Assembly (NCBI GenBank): GCA_023393095.1
Contig: JAEWMT010000115.1
Coordinates: 1-57,220, forward strand
DNA length: 57,220 nucleotides
Reading direction: 5' to 3'
DNA from: Bacillota bacterium
GTDB taxonomy: Bacteria; Bacillota; Clostridia; Lachnospirales; Lachnospiraceae
Positions 28,270-37,988 of this stretch are shown one piece after another (position 1 is the stretch's first letter; each line of letters starts with the position of its first letter). A program made the translations under genes and the position numbers. Under the pieces are notes generated by a model. It was not told where the DNA came from. It worked only from the letters and a program-made list of their open reading frames with translations, and made no database searches.

Positions 28270-29808
28270 GTGGAACATAAAAACGCAATCGAATTAAAAA
28301 ATGTAACCAAGCGTTTTGGTGAGGTAGTTGCAAATGATGATGTAAATCTGTCAGTCAGAAAGGGTGAAATTCTTTCCATCCTTGGTGAAAATGGCAGTGG
28401 AAAAACAACACTAATGAATATGCTTTCAGGAATTTATTTTCCTGATGAAGGTCAGATTTTTGTGGATGGAAAGGAAGTTACCATCCGTTCCCCTAAAGAT
28501 TCTTTTGCACTTGGTATTGGTATGATTCATCAGCATTTTAAGCTGATTAACATACTGACAGCAGCAGAAAACATAATACTTGGACTCCCTGGTGAGCAGC
28601 GGCTGAAAATGAATTATGTAAACGATGAGATAGAGAAACTTGCAAAACAATTTGGATTTGATATTAATCCGTCTCAGAAAATTTATGCGATGTCGGTATC
28701 GCAGAAACAGACGGTTGAAATTATAAAGGTATTATATCGCGGAGCGGACATCCTTATTTTGGACGAACCAACTGCGGTTTTGACTCCACAGGAAACAGAT
28801 AAACTTTTTGAGGTTCTTCGTAATATGAGGAAGGCCGGAAAGTCCATTATCATCATTACGCATAAACTGAATGAGGTTCTGGAATTATCAGACCGTGTCG
28901 CAGTATTGCGTAAGGGTAAATTTATAGGTACTGTTAATACTGCTGATGCTACGGTGGAATCCCTAACTGAAATGATGGTTGGTGAAAAGATTAGTCTTGA
29001 TATTGATCGTACGGAGCCTATAAAACCTCAGAAGAGAATTGATATGAGGGGTATTACCTGTAAGAATAAAGAAGGCTTTACTGTTTTAAAAGAGGCATCC
29101 TTTATCGCATACAGCGGAGAAATTCTCGGTGTGGCAGGAATATCAGGAAGCGGTCAGAAGGAAATGCTGGAATCAATTGCGGGTCTTCAACACATTGAAA
29201 GCGGTGAGATTTTATATTATGCTCCAGAGGGTAATGTGGAGAAGATTTCAGAAATGAAAGCAGAAGATATCCGTAATTTAAAAATCAGTCTTTCCTTTGT
29301 CCCTGAGGACAGGCTTGGAATGGGACTTGTAGGAACGATGGATCTTACGGATAATATGATGATAAGAAGCTATAAGGAAGGCAAACATTTCTTTGCGGAT
29401 CGTAAAAATCCTAAGGATCTTGCGCTTGATATTGTAAATAAATTAGATGTTTCCACCCCAAGTGTGGAGACTCCGGTGCGAAGACTTTCCGGTGGAAATG
29501 TACAGAAGGTATTAGTGGGAAGAGAAATCGCAACAAACCCAAATGTACTGATGGTTGCATATCCGGTGCGTGGTCTTGATATCAACTCTTCTTATACGAT
29601 TTATAATCTTTTAAATGAACAGAAGCAAAAAGGTGTTGCAGTCATTTGCGTCGGAGAAGATCTGGATGTCTTGATTGAGCTTTGTGATCGCATTCTAGTA
29701 TTAAACAGTGGTAAAGTGGCAGGAATTGTAGATGCACGAAGGACTACAAAAGAAGAGCTTGGATTAATGATGACCGGTTCTGGAAAGGGGAAGCCTACAC
29801 ATGAGTAA
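28270..29808 (+). CDS. nucleoside ABC importer, duplicated ATPase
   Basis: A 512-residue ATPase with two nucleotide-binding domains. The first has Walker A GENGSGKTT (39-47), a divergent signature (MSVSQKQ) and Walker B LILDEPTAV. The second has a degenerate P-loop (GISGSGQKE), signature LSGGNVQKV and VAYPVRGLDINS in place of a classic Walker B, as usual in the RbsA/NupO-like family. The start is GTG at 28270, with GGGAGG upstream; the in-frame ATG at 28255 contains that site. The stop overlaps the next gene by 8 bases. Confidence 0.93.
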   Translation: MEHKNAIELKNVTKRFGEVVANDDVNLSVRKGEILSILGENGSGKTTLMNMLSGIYFPDEGQIFVDGKEVTIRSPKDSFALGIGMIHQHFKLINILTAAENIILGLPGEQRLKMNYVNDEIEKLAKQFGFDINPSQKIYAMSVSQKQTVEIIKVLYRGADILILDEPTAVLTPQETDKLFEVLRNMRKAGKSIIIITHKLNEVLELSDRVAVLRKGKFIGTVNTADATVESLTEMMVGEKISLDIDRTEPIKPQKRIDMRGITCKNKEGFTVLKEASFIAYSGEILGVAGISGSGQKEMLESIAGLQHIESGEILYYAPEGNVEKISEMKAEDIRNLKISLSFVPEDRLGMGLVGTMDLTDNMMIRSYKEGKHFFADRKNPKDLALDIVNKLDVSTPSVETPVRRLSGGNVQKVLVGREIATNPNVLMVAYPVRGLDINSSYTIYNLLNEQKQKGVAVICVGEDLDVLIELCDRILVLNSGKVAGIVDARRTTKEELGLMMTGSGKGKPTHE

Positions 29809-30913
29809 GGAATTAAATGTTGCTAAAAAAGATGTGTTTATGCGTATCATTAAGAGGGATACCATCTCTAAGTTGAAAGCTTGGGAAATCCGTATTATCG
29901 CAGTATTACTTTCGTTGATTGTTTGTGCACTTGTTATTGTACCAATCACGAAGCAAAATCCGGTTAATGTATACCTTGGAATTATTGATGGAGCTTTGGG
30001 TTCAAACAGACGTATCTGGGTTACAATCCGTGAAGCACTGACCTTGTTAATCATTGCGGTTGGACTTACCCCCGCATTTAAGATGAAATTCTGGAACATC
30101 GGCGCGGAAGGTCAGATCTTAATGGGTGGAGTTGCAACAGCAGCCGTTATGATATATTTAGGAGATTCCATGCCTAACTGGTTGTTAATTCTTGTAATAT
30201 TTGCTGCCAGTTGTTTGGCAGGTATCCTATGGGGTTTGCTGCCTGCAGTATTTAAGGCATACTATAATACCAACGAAACGTTATTTACTTTAATGCTTAA
30301 TTATGTGGCGTTACAGATTGTTAACTTCTGTGTTGTCTTCTGGGAGAACCCTTCCGGTTCCAACTCGGTAGGAATTATCAATTCCGCTTCAAGTAAGGGT
30401 TGGTTTGGAAGAATATTTGGTTTGAACTATGGAATGAATATTATTATTGTACTGGCTATCACCTTAGTTATCTATGTATATATGAAATACAGTAAGCAGG
30501 GTTATGAAATTGCAGTTGTTGGCGAAAGTAAGAATACTGCGAAATACGCTGGTATTAACGTTAAGAAGGTCATTATCAGAACAATGATGATATCTGGTGG
30601 TATTTGTGGTCTTGCGGGAGCGATTATTGTAAGCGGATCAAGTCATACAATTTCCGCTACTACGGCAGGAGGAAGAGGTTTTACTGCTATTATCGTTGCA
30701 TGGATGGCAAAATTCAATCCATTTGCAATGATACTCGTATCAGTATTCTTGGTATTCATGCAGCAGGGCTCCATTCAGATTGCAACTCAGTACGGCTTAA
30801 ATCAAAATGCTTCGGATATCATTACCGGAATTTTATTGTTTTTCCTTATTGGCTGTGAATTCTTTATCAACTACAGATTGGAATTTCGTAAAAAGAATAG
30901 GGAGGTGAAGTAA
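29801..30913 (+). CDS. nucleoside ABC importer, permease 1
   Basis: A 370-residue BPD_transp_2-family permease with about 8-10 membrane helices. It carries FWNIGAEGQILMGG, the conserved loop AVGESKNTAKYAGINVKKV and GFTAIIVAWMAKFNP. It is translationally coupled to the ATPase by overlap. It pairs with the next permease as a heterodimer for nucleoside uptake. Confidence 0.93.
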   Translation: MSKELNVAKKDVFMRIIKRDTISKLKAWEIRIIAVLLSLIVCALVIVPITKQNPVNVYLGIIDGALGSNRRIWVTIREALTLLIIAVGLTPAFKMKFWNIGAEGQILMGGVATAAVMIYLGDSMPNWLLILVIFAASCLAGILWGLLPAVFKAYYNTNETLFTLMLNYVALQIVNFCVVFWENPSGSNSVGIINSASSKGWFGRIFGLNYGMNIIIVLAITLVIYVYMKYSKQGYEIAVVGESKNTAKYAGINVKKVIIRTMMISGGICGLAGAIIVSGSSHTISATTAGGRGFTAIIVAWMAKFNPFAMILVSVFLVFMQQGSIQIATQYGLNQNASDIITGILLFFLIGCEFFINYRLEFRKKNREVK

Positions 30914-30914
30914 A

Positions 30915-31895
30915 ATGTCATTAATATTAACCTTTATCACAAAAGCGATCGGCCAAGGAATTAGTATTCTCTTTGGTGCCTCCGGTGAGATTGTTACAGA
31001 AAAGTCGGGAAATCTTAACCTAGGAATCCCGGGAATTATGTATATGGGTGGTATCAGCGGTCTGATGGCTGCATTCTTTTATGAAAAATCAACCTCACAT
31101 CCAAATGGCTTTATCGGATTAATTATTTCACTTTTGGCAACATTAGCGGCATCTGCGCTTGGAGGTCTGATTTATAGCTTTCTTACCATATCGCTTCGTG
31201 CCAATCAGAATGTTGTTGGACTTGCGTTAACAACCTTTGGTGTTGGCTTTGGTAATTTCTTTGGAGGCTCCATCTCTAAACTTGCTGGCGGTGTTGGACA
31301 GATTTCTGTATCAACAACAGCTGATGCGTACCGAGCGTCTATACCCGTGTTATCAGAGCTCCCGGTAGTAGGCAAATTATTATTTTCCTATGGCTTTTTA
31401 TCTTATTTATCAATTATTATTGCAGTTGCTCTTACTTATTTTTTGAAAAGAACAAGAAAAGGTCTGAATCTTCGTGCCGTCGGAGAAAGTCCTGCGACTG
31501 CAGATGCAGCGGGTATTAATGTTTCTAAATATAAATATATTGCGACAGTATCAGGTGCAGCAATTGCCGGTCTTGGCGGTTTGTATTTTGTAATGGAGTA
31601 TCTCGGCGGAACTTGGAATAATAACGGCTTCGGAGATAGAGGATGGCTCGCAATCGCACTTGTTATTTTAGCATTGTGGAAGCCGATTAATGTGATTTGG
31701 GGTTCCTTCCTGTTTGGTGGATTGTATATCTTATATATTTATCTGCCTGGTTTGACAAGGGCTACCCAGGAGCTTTGTAAGATGCTTCCTTATGTGGTTA
31801 CGATTATTGTATTAATTATCACAAGTAAACGAAACAAAGTGGAAAGCCAGCCTCCTGCAAGTTTAGGAGAAGCCTACTTTAGGGAAGAAAGATAA
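30915..31895 (+). CDS. nucleoside ABC importer, permease 2
   Basis: A 326-residue second permease of the same family: EIVTEKSGNLNLGIPGIMYMGG, LRANQNVVGLALTTFG, the loop AVGESPATADAAGINVSKYK, and FGDRGWLAIALVILALWKP. It starts two bases after the first permease. A strong terminator at about 32005-32048 closes the operon. Confidence 0.93.
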   Translation: MSLILTFITKAIGQGISILFGASGEIVTEKSGNLNLGIPGIMYMGGISGLMAAFFYEKSTSHPNGFIGLIISLLATLAASALGGLIYSFLTISLRANQNVVGLALTTFGVGFGNFFGGSISKLAGGVGQISVSTTADAYRASIPVLSELPVVGKLLFSYGFLSYLSIIIAVALTYFLKRTRKGLNLRAVGESPATADAAGINVSKYKYIATVSGAAIAGLGGLYFVMEYLGGTWNNNGFGDRGWLAIALVILALWKPINVIWGSFLFGGLYILYIYLPGLTRATQELCKMLPYVVTIIVLIITSKRNKVESQPPASLGEAYFREER

Positions 31896-32004
31896 TAAGG
31901 AAGAAACAAAGTACTAGTAACATGAAGAATTATGGTTTTCAGAGAAGTAACTATGATGTTAATTCATGGTAAGGGTTAATGCTTCGCTTAGAAAAAAACA
32001 TATA

Positions 32005-32048
32005 AACCGTTGAAATATAGTATGGTTATGCTATATTTCAACGGTTTT
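32005..32048 (+). terminator. intrinsic terminator
   Basis: AAACCGTTGAAATATAG pairs with CTATATTTCAACGGTTT, followed by a T-run. Confidence 0.92.
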
Positions 32049-32428
32049 TCTATTTGCGTTACATATATTTAATATGTTCAGATTGTTATCTGATATGTTC
32101 TGGTAAAGGCTTCCTTATGGGCATCATACCTTGTAGATATTACAGATACTGTAGTAAATTACTTGATATTCCAATGATTTAGATCTTTGGAATTGAAACA
32201 AAAGGCCATTACAGGGAAAAAATACATACATTTACAGTTATAGTAATAAATATCAATAGATACTTTATTGCAATATTTGATTTTGTATGATAAAATAATT
32301 AGAGTTAATTAAAACTAAATGTAATTAATTTACTACAAGTAGTATGCTTGTGCCTGAAATTGTTATAAAAATAACAATAATATTGCACTTTCAATTAACT
32401 TTGAGACAATTGTTGAGGAGATAATATA
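32049..32428. other. intergenic region upstream of the EET locus
   Basis: A 380-bp AT-rich spacer without a convincing gene. It presumably carries the promoter of ndh2; no regulator site was recognised. Confidence 0.35.
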
Positions 32429-34519
32429 ATGGAGAAAAAAATTGTTATTATTGGTGCTGGTTATGCAGGAATTCTGACTGCTAAGAAATTGGCAAAAAAG
32501 CTGAAAAAGGATAGAGATGTCAGTATAACGATTATTGATAAAAATCCTTTTCATACTATGCTGACAGAGTTGCACGAGGTTGCTGCAAACCGTGTGGATG
32601 AAGACAGCATCAAAATTAGTTTGAAGAGAGTATTTGCAGGAAGAAAAGTTGATGTAAAGGTTGATACGGTAACATCAGTTGACTTTTCAAACAAAACAGT
32701 GATAGGCACAAATGAGGTCTATTCTTACGATTATCTAGTGTTGGCTGCAGGCTCCAAACCAACATTTTATGGTGTGGAGGGAGCAGAGGAATTCTCCTAT
32801 AAGCTTTGGTCATATGATGATGCAATTCTTTTGAAAGATCACATCATAAATACCTTCCGGGCTGCTGCTCGTGAAACAAATCTTGAAGAAAGAAAAAGAT
32901 TACTTACATTCTATGTAGTTGGTGCAGGCTTTACCGGTGTAGAAATGGTCGGGGAATTAGCAGAATATGTACCGATTCTTTGTGAAAAATTTGAAATTAA
33001 TAGAAGCGATGTAACCTTAATCAATATTGATGGATTAAACAGGCCAATTCCTAATCTGACGGAAAAGTTATCAGCAAAGGTTGCTAAGCGCCTTGATAAA
33101 ATGGGAGTCCAGCTAATTTTAAGTGCGTTAGTAAAACGTGTGGGTAAGGATTTCATTGAGTTTCAGAAAGATGATAAAACACAGCATGTTAGTGTAGGCA
33201 CAGTCATATGGGCTGCGGGAATACAAAGTGCTGATATAACTGCTAAGGCAGGAAGCTCCCTTGAAGTACAGCGTGGAGGACGTATTCAGGTTGATCAGTA
33301 TTTGCGCTCCACAAAGAACGATAATGTTTATGTAATTGGTGATAATATGTACTATGTATCTGAGGGAGAAGAGCGTCCTGTTCCTCAGATGGTTGAAAAT
33401 TGCGAGCAGAGTTCAGATACAGCAGCTCATAATATTGTAGCAGCAATAACCGGAAAAGGAGAAATGAAATTATATAAACCGGCGTTCCATGGAGTTATGG
33501 TTAGCATCGGCGGCAGGTACGGAGTAGCTCATGTAGGCTTGCCGAATCACTTCTTCAGTCTTCCTTCTTTTCTGGCAATGTTTACAAAGCACTTTATTAA
33601 TATTATATATTTTATACAGGTTCTTGGTTGGAATAAGGTATTTAGCTATATTAAACATGAATTCTTCACAGTTCGAAACTGCAGAAGCTTTGTAGGAGGA
33701 CATTTCTCCAACAGAACACCGAGTTTTTTAATGGTACCGTTACGTGTTTGGCTTGGAGCAGTATGGTTATTTGAAGGTATTATGAAAATAGTAGAGGGAT
33801 GGTTTGACAGTCCAAAGCTTACCGGGTTTTTTGGAGGAGCAACCACCTGGTATAATAACATCTTAAATTCAGGATCAAATGGTAGCACTCCCGATAGTAT
33901 ATCTTCAGCAACTACCGCTGCGGTTGATCATGCGGCAAAGGCAGTAGCAGTCGTATCTAAGGCAGTGCATGCAATTCCTGTTTCAACGGATGCTGTTTCT
34001 TCCGCGACAGGAGCTGCTAGTTCAGCGGCCGGTTCAGCAGATGCTGCAGGAAATGCTGTTAGTGCAGTCGGACATGTTTTGATTAATTTTAATTTCTTAG
34101 GTTTGTTAAAAGTTATTTTTGTATCAGGTAAGGATTTAGCAAGTTCCACACTAGGTGATTATGCATTTAAACTGGATATTCCGGTTATGAACTGGTTTGT
34201 TAACCAACTAATCCTACCAAATAATGGAGTGCAGATGTTCATGCAGGTTTTCATCGTGATTGCAGAGATCCTGATTGGTTTAGCATTGATAGGCGGATTA
34301 TTTACTACTCCGGCAGCTGCCTTCTCCTTGGTACTACAATTTATGTTTGTATGTACAACCGGTTTATATTTAGGTACATTCTGGATGATTTTTGCTGCAA
34401 TAGCAGTATTGATTGGCGCTGGCAGAACATTAGGACTTGATTATTATGCAATGCCATGGTTAAAGAAAGCATGGAAGAAGCTACCATTCGTTAGAAAGTG
34501 GTATATCTATAATGATTAA
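32429..34519 (+). CDS. ndh2: type II NADH dehydrogenase Ndh2 of the EET system, with membrane and flavinylation-like insert
   Basis: A 696-residue fusion. Residues 1-390 are an FAD/NAD-binding NDH-2 (IVIIGAGYAGILTAKKL; second dinucleotide motif VVGAGFTGVEMVGEL; VYVIGDNMY). A DoxX-like membrane part follows, with helices near 437-455 and from about 610 to 675. Between them lies a Ser/Ala-rich insert (about 478-548). It contains D489-SISSAT and D521-AVSSAT, which resemble the FMN-attachment motif D-x-x-S-[GS]-[AV]-T found twice in the downstream PplA. It passes electrons from NADH to (demethyl)menaquinone. GTTGAGGAG precedes the ATG. Confidence 0.85.
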   Translation: MEKKIVIIGAGYAGILTAKKLAKKLKKDRDVSITIIDKNPFHTMLTELHEVAANRVDEDSIKISLKRVFAGRKVDVKVDTVTSVDFSNKTVIGTNEVYSYDYLVLAAGSKPTFYGVEGAEEFSYKLWSYDDAILLKDHIINTFRAAARETNLEERKRLLTFYVVGAGFTGVEMVGELAEYVPILCEKFEINRSDVTLINIDGLNRPIPNLTEKLSAKVAKRLDKMGVQLILSALVKRVGKDFIEFQKDDKTQHVSVGTVIWAAGIQSADITAKAGSSLEVQRGGRIQVDQYLRSTKNDNVYVIGDNMYYVSEGEERPVPQMVENCEQSSDTAAHNIVAAITGKGEMKLYKPAFHGVMVSIGGRYGVAHVGLPNHFFSLPSFLAMFTKHFINIIYFIQVLGWNKVFSYIKHEFFTVRNCRSFVGGHFSNRTPSFLMVPLRVWLGAVWLFEGIMKIVEGWFDSPKLTGFFGGATTWYNNILNSGSNGSTPDSISSATTAAVDHAAKAVAVVSKAVHAIPVSTDAVSSATGAASSAAGSADAAGNAVSAVGHVLINFNFLGLLKVIFVSGKDLASSTLGDYAFKLDIPVMNWFVNQLILPNNGVQMFMQVFIVIAEILIGLALIGGLFTTPAAAFSLVLQFMFVCTTGLYLGTFWMIFAAIAVLIGAGRTLGLDYYAMPWLKKAWKKLPFVRKWYIYND

Positions 34520-35498
34520 TAATATGAATATGCAAAAGAATGTTGAATTTGTAACATATGATGAAGCAATTATATTGGTCGAAAAAGAAGTAGAACGTTC
34601 ACTAACGAAATCACCAGCCGTGATACGCGAGTATTTAACACATTTATCATTATCTCAGGGAAAATTTATTCGCGCAGTATCGGTTATTACTTGTGCTGAA
34701 AATAAAGAAAATAATGTTCATTTAAATGCGGTTAAGTTAGCTGCTGCAATAGAGATATTGCACCTTGCAACTCTGGTACATGATGATGTTATTGATGATG
34801 CTGATCTACGAAGAGGTAAAATTACACTTCAGAAAAAGCATGGTAAAAAAACTGCTGTCATCTGTGGGGATTATCTGCTTAGTCTTGGATTAAAAATGCT
34901 ATCAGGTATTTCGAATAAGAAGGATTATCTGGATATATGTCTGCCGAACTATATCGGCAGACTGTGTCTGGGTGAATTAAATCAGCATATTAATAATAGA
35001 AATCTAAACCTTTCGATATTTCAATATCTAAAAATAATATCAGGAAAAACAGCTGCACTGTTTGAAGCTTCGTTTTATGCCGGTGCTGTAATTGCGGGGT
35101 GCAGTGAGAAGGAAGCTAGGAGCTACAGGCAATAAGGTAAATATGATGGTAAGATTATTCAATAAACGGATGATTGTATTGATTTTGATACCTCAGTGGA
35201 AGAGGCGAATAAACCCGTTCAATCAGATTATGAGCAAGGGGTTATTACTTTACCATTGATCCATGCCTTTCAGAAAAAGGAAGATTTTCGAGAAAAGGCC
35301 GCTGTTACCGGAATAACACGAGAAGAAATAAATAAAACAGTTATAAATACAGAGGGTCTTATTTTTACCAGAATGTTAATTCAGAAATATTATAAAAAAG
35401 CGATGAAAAGATTGAGTGAGCTTGATATCACCGAAAAGAAAAAAGAGAGACTGGTAAACATATTAAATAAAGCCTCCCGTATCACCCAAACCAAGTAA
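34512..35498 (+). pseudogene. dmkB: polyprenyl diphosphate synthase, interrupted by two in-frame TAA codons
   Basis: A trans-prenyl synthase supplying the side chain of the EET quinone. The first Asp-rich motif DDVIDDADLRRGK is in the N-terminal part. The frame then meets TAA at 35133 and again at 35163, exactly ten codons apart, both after CAA. It continues unshifted through the second Asp-rich motif (DDCIDFD) and QGVITLPLIHAF to 35498. Family members have Ile or Leu at both stop positions. A single T-to-A change in TTA would give each. The truncated 207-residue product lacks the second catalytic motif, so the gene is probably inactive unless read through. It overlaps ndh2 by 8 bases. Confidence 0.8.
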
Positions 35499-35535
35499 AT
35501 ATTTGCATTAGCTTAATTAAATATTGATAGGATGG

Positions 35536-36447
35536 ATGATTAATTTGCTGAATAGATTTTTAAATTATATAGAAATAAAAACAAAGATTACAAGTACATT
35601 TACATTTGCGTTAACAATTGCGTATTTATTGTATCAGAAACAGAAAATCAACTGGAAGCTGACCCTGCTCTTCTTTGCTGCTATGTTTCTTTTTGATTTA
35701 ACGACAACAGCAATTAATAATTACATTGATTCTAAAACAAATGAGCAGATTTTGGGATTCAATCGAAAAACGGCTTTCATTATTATTTACTGCTTATTTG
35801 GCATTAGTACGCTATTGGGGTTGAGCCTGGCTTATTTTACTGATATTGTTGTTCTTCTGGCCGGGGCATTATGTTTTATATGTGGTGTTTTATATACTTA
35901 TGGGCCGGTGCCTATATCAAGGCAACCGCTGGGTGAAGTTTTTTCGGGATTTTTCTATGGGTTAATGATACCCTTTATCCTGATGTATATTAACATGCCG
36001 AAAGGCACCTTTTTAACATATCACTTAAGTCTTGAGTCGATATCATTGGAGCTTAAGCCTATTCCGTTGCTAACCTTAATTATTTTTTCAGTAATACCTT
36101 TTTCTGTAACAGCCAATATCATGCTGGCAAATAATATCTGTGACCTTGAGAAGGATATTACAGTCAAGAGATATACCTTACCGTATTACATTGGTAAGAG
36201 CTCTCTCTTATTATTTACAGCATTAAATTATACACCTTATATTGCTATGATAATTATGGTAATCATGAAAGCTTTATCTCCGGTTTGTCTACTTTCTCTG
36301 TTATCCATTATTATTGTTCAAAAAAATATTAATAGTTTTTTAGAAAGACAGGAAAAAGCGGTTACTTTCATTTATTCAATTAAGAATTTCATGATTATTA
36401 TGGGTAGCATTACAGTATTTATTTTTATAAGTGTTTTGTTGCCTTGA
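35536..36447 (+). CDS. dmkA: UbiA/MenA-family prenyltransferase
   Basis: A 303-residue membrane prenyltransferase with about eight helices that attaches the polyprenyl chain to dihydroxynaphthoate to make demethylmenaquinone. The two Asp motifs are recognisable as NNYIDSKTNEQ (near 60-70) and NNICDLEKDITVKRYTLP (near 200-217). The start is uncertain: ATG at 35536 and TTG at 35524 are both in frame, with only a weak AGGA nearby. It sits between dmkB and pplA, as in flavin-based EET loci. Confidence 0.85.
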   Translation: MINLLNRFLNYIEIKTKITSTFTFALTIAYLLYQKQKINWKLTLLFFAAMFLFDLTTTAINNYIDSKTNEQILGFNRKTAFIIIYCLFGISTLLGLSLAYFTDIVVLLAGALCFICGVLYTYGPVPISRQPLGEVFSGFFYGLMIPFILMYINMPKGTFLTYHLSLESISLELKPIPLLTLIIFSVIPFSVTANIMLANNICDLEKDITVKRYTLPYYIGKSSLLLFTALNYTPYIAMIIMVIMKALSPVCLLSLLSIIIVQKNINSFLERQEKAVTFIYSIKNFMIIMGSITVFIFISVLLP

Positions 36448-36552
36448 GGTTGATGTGATCGAATACTTATAAGGAATAGACTGTATTTTTGTGCAGAAAT
36501 ATAATGTTTATTCTCTGATCCGAAAGGATTGGTTTATAAAAATAAATAAATC

Positions 36553-36578
36553 CCGCCACAGGCGGAAGAATGGAGGAT
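36553..36578 (+). promoter_or_regulatory. hairpin plus ribosome site before pplA
   Basis: CCGCC-ACA-GGCGG directly precedes AAGAATGGAGG. Similar hairpin-plus-SD arrangements precede scfB, hisS and the second DUF1989 gene in this window. Confidence 0.5.
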
Positions 36579-36582
36579 ATTT

Positions 36583-37674
36583 ATGAAAAAAATACTTACT
36601 TTACTACTTAGCTTAACATTAGTAGCTTCTATGTTTGTTGCTTGTGGTAAAAAAAATGATGCAAAAGACACATCGGATGCTGCAACAACAGCACCTACAA
36701 CAGCCGCAGCTACGACAGCTCCAGCTTCAACTGATGATAAAGGGGCAGCTGCTAAAACAGGTCTTGCTGTTGTTTCTTCCCTTGCAAATTCAGCAAATGC
36801 CGATAAAGAAGACGGTCTTGCTCAGACAGATTCAACGATTGTAGCTGTATTAGTTGGCGAAGACGGAAAAATCTTAGACTGCAAGATTGATGCGGCTCAG
36901 ACTAAAATTAACTTCTCTAAAGAAGGTAAGCTTGTAACGGATGCTAAGACTGTTTTTAAATCAAAACAGGAACTTGGTACTGAATATGGCTTAGGAGCTA
37001 AATCAGGAATTAAAAAGGAATGGAATGAGCAAGCTGATGCATTTGCAGCCTATGTGGTTGGAAAAACATTGGATGAAGTAAAAGGTATTGCTGTGAATGA
37101 ACAAGGTGTTCCATCAGATGCTGATTTGACATCTTCTGTAACAATACACATCGGTGATTTTGTGAAAGCGATTGAAAAAGCTGTTGCAAATGCACAGGAT
37201 CTAGGTGCAACTAGTGCAGATAAACTTGGTCTCTCAGTGACAACCGATATGGGTCAATCTGCAGACGCAAGCGCAAAAGCAGAAGGCTTAGCACAAGCGT
37301 ATTCCTATTATTCAGCAGTAACTACAAGTGCTGATGGTAAAATAACAAGCTGTGTAATTGATGCTTCTCAGGGTAATGTTAACTTTGATACAAAGGGTGT
37401 TATATCTACTGATTTAAAAGCAGCACCTCAGACAAAACAGGAATTAAAAGAAGCTTATGGTATGAAAGCAAAATCTTCTATCGGCAAGGAATGGTATGAA
37501 GAGGCGAATGCATTTGCAGCATATGCTACCGGAAAGACAATTGACGAAGTAAAAGGAATTGCTGTAGATGAGCAGGGAGTTACAACAGATGCTGATTTAA
37601 CAAGCTCCGTAACAATTCATGTTACTCCACTTATTTCAATCGTTGATAAAGCAGTAGCTAATGCAGCTAAATAA
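36583..37674 (+). CDS. pplA: flavinylated extracellular electron-transfer lipoprotein PplA
   Basis: A 363-residue lipoprotein: signal peptide with lipobox MFVA-C21, then a Thr/Ala/Pro-rich linker (about 30-58). Two homologous FMN-binding domains (about 60-195 and 215-352) follow, each with WxExAxAFAAYxxGKT and VKGIAV. Each ends in the probable FMN-attachment motif DLTSSVT, with Thr187 and Thr344 as the acceptors. It shuttles electrons from membrane quinol to extracellular acceptors or flavins. A strong GGAGG precedes the ATG, and a long hairpin follows at 37784-37831. Confidence 0.92.
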   Translation: MKKILTLLLSLTLVASMFVACGKKNDAKDTSDAATTAPTTAAATTAPASTDDKGAAAKTGLAVVSSLANSANADKEDGLAQTDSTIVAVLVGEDGKILDCKIDAAQTKINFSKEGKLVTDAKTVFKSKQELGTEYGLGAKSGIKKEWNEQADAFAAYVVGKTLDEVKGIAVNEQGVPSDADLTSSVTIHIGDFVKAIEKAVANAQDLGATSADKLGLSVTTDMGQSADASAKAEGLAQAYSYYSAVTTSADGKITSCVIDASQGNVNFDTKGVISTDLKAAPQTKQELKEAYGMKAKSSIGKEWYEEANAFAAYATGKTIDEVKGIAVDEQGVTTDADLTSSVTIHVTPLISIVDKAVANAAK

Positions 37675-37979
37675 TTTAGTTTATAATTTGGTTTTATTAT
37701 AATTATGTGTGCTCGATTAAATTATAACAAGTAACTTAAAACATAACACAGTGTATCCGTGCAATAAAGCGCGGAAGGCTCACATTGGGGGATATATCAT
37801 CGTTTAAGACATAGATGATGCATCCCCCAATCTAACGAACAGGAAAATTATTTTTTGTAGCCTTATTCAATGTATTGTTTTAATATTAATATATAAAGCT
37901 AATATTGGTTTCATGATACAATAAGCTACGAATACGGCTACATTTTTAGATAGATGAATTTAAGTAAGATCTATAAGGA
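37675..37979 (+). promoter_or_regulatory. intergenic region with strong hairpin between pplA and fmnB
   Basis: TTGGGGGAT..ATCATC pairs with GATGAT..ATCCCCCAA at about 37784-37831. There is no long T-run, so it may be a partial terminator or an mRNA-stabilising structure giving more pplA than downstream message. Nothing else was seen in this stretch. Confidence 0.5.
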
Positions 37980-37988
37980 GTGAATGAT

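Noticed and set aside
33928..34149. Minus-strand frame rich in Ala opposite the Ndh2 insert
   Set aside because: It is a mirror of the Ser/Ala-rich low-complexity coding sequence on the plus strand, not an independent gene.
34512..35498. dmkB as two separate real genes
   Set aside because: The two open parts are in the same frame and together match one polyprenyl synthase; the second part has no ribosome site at its GTG.
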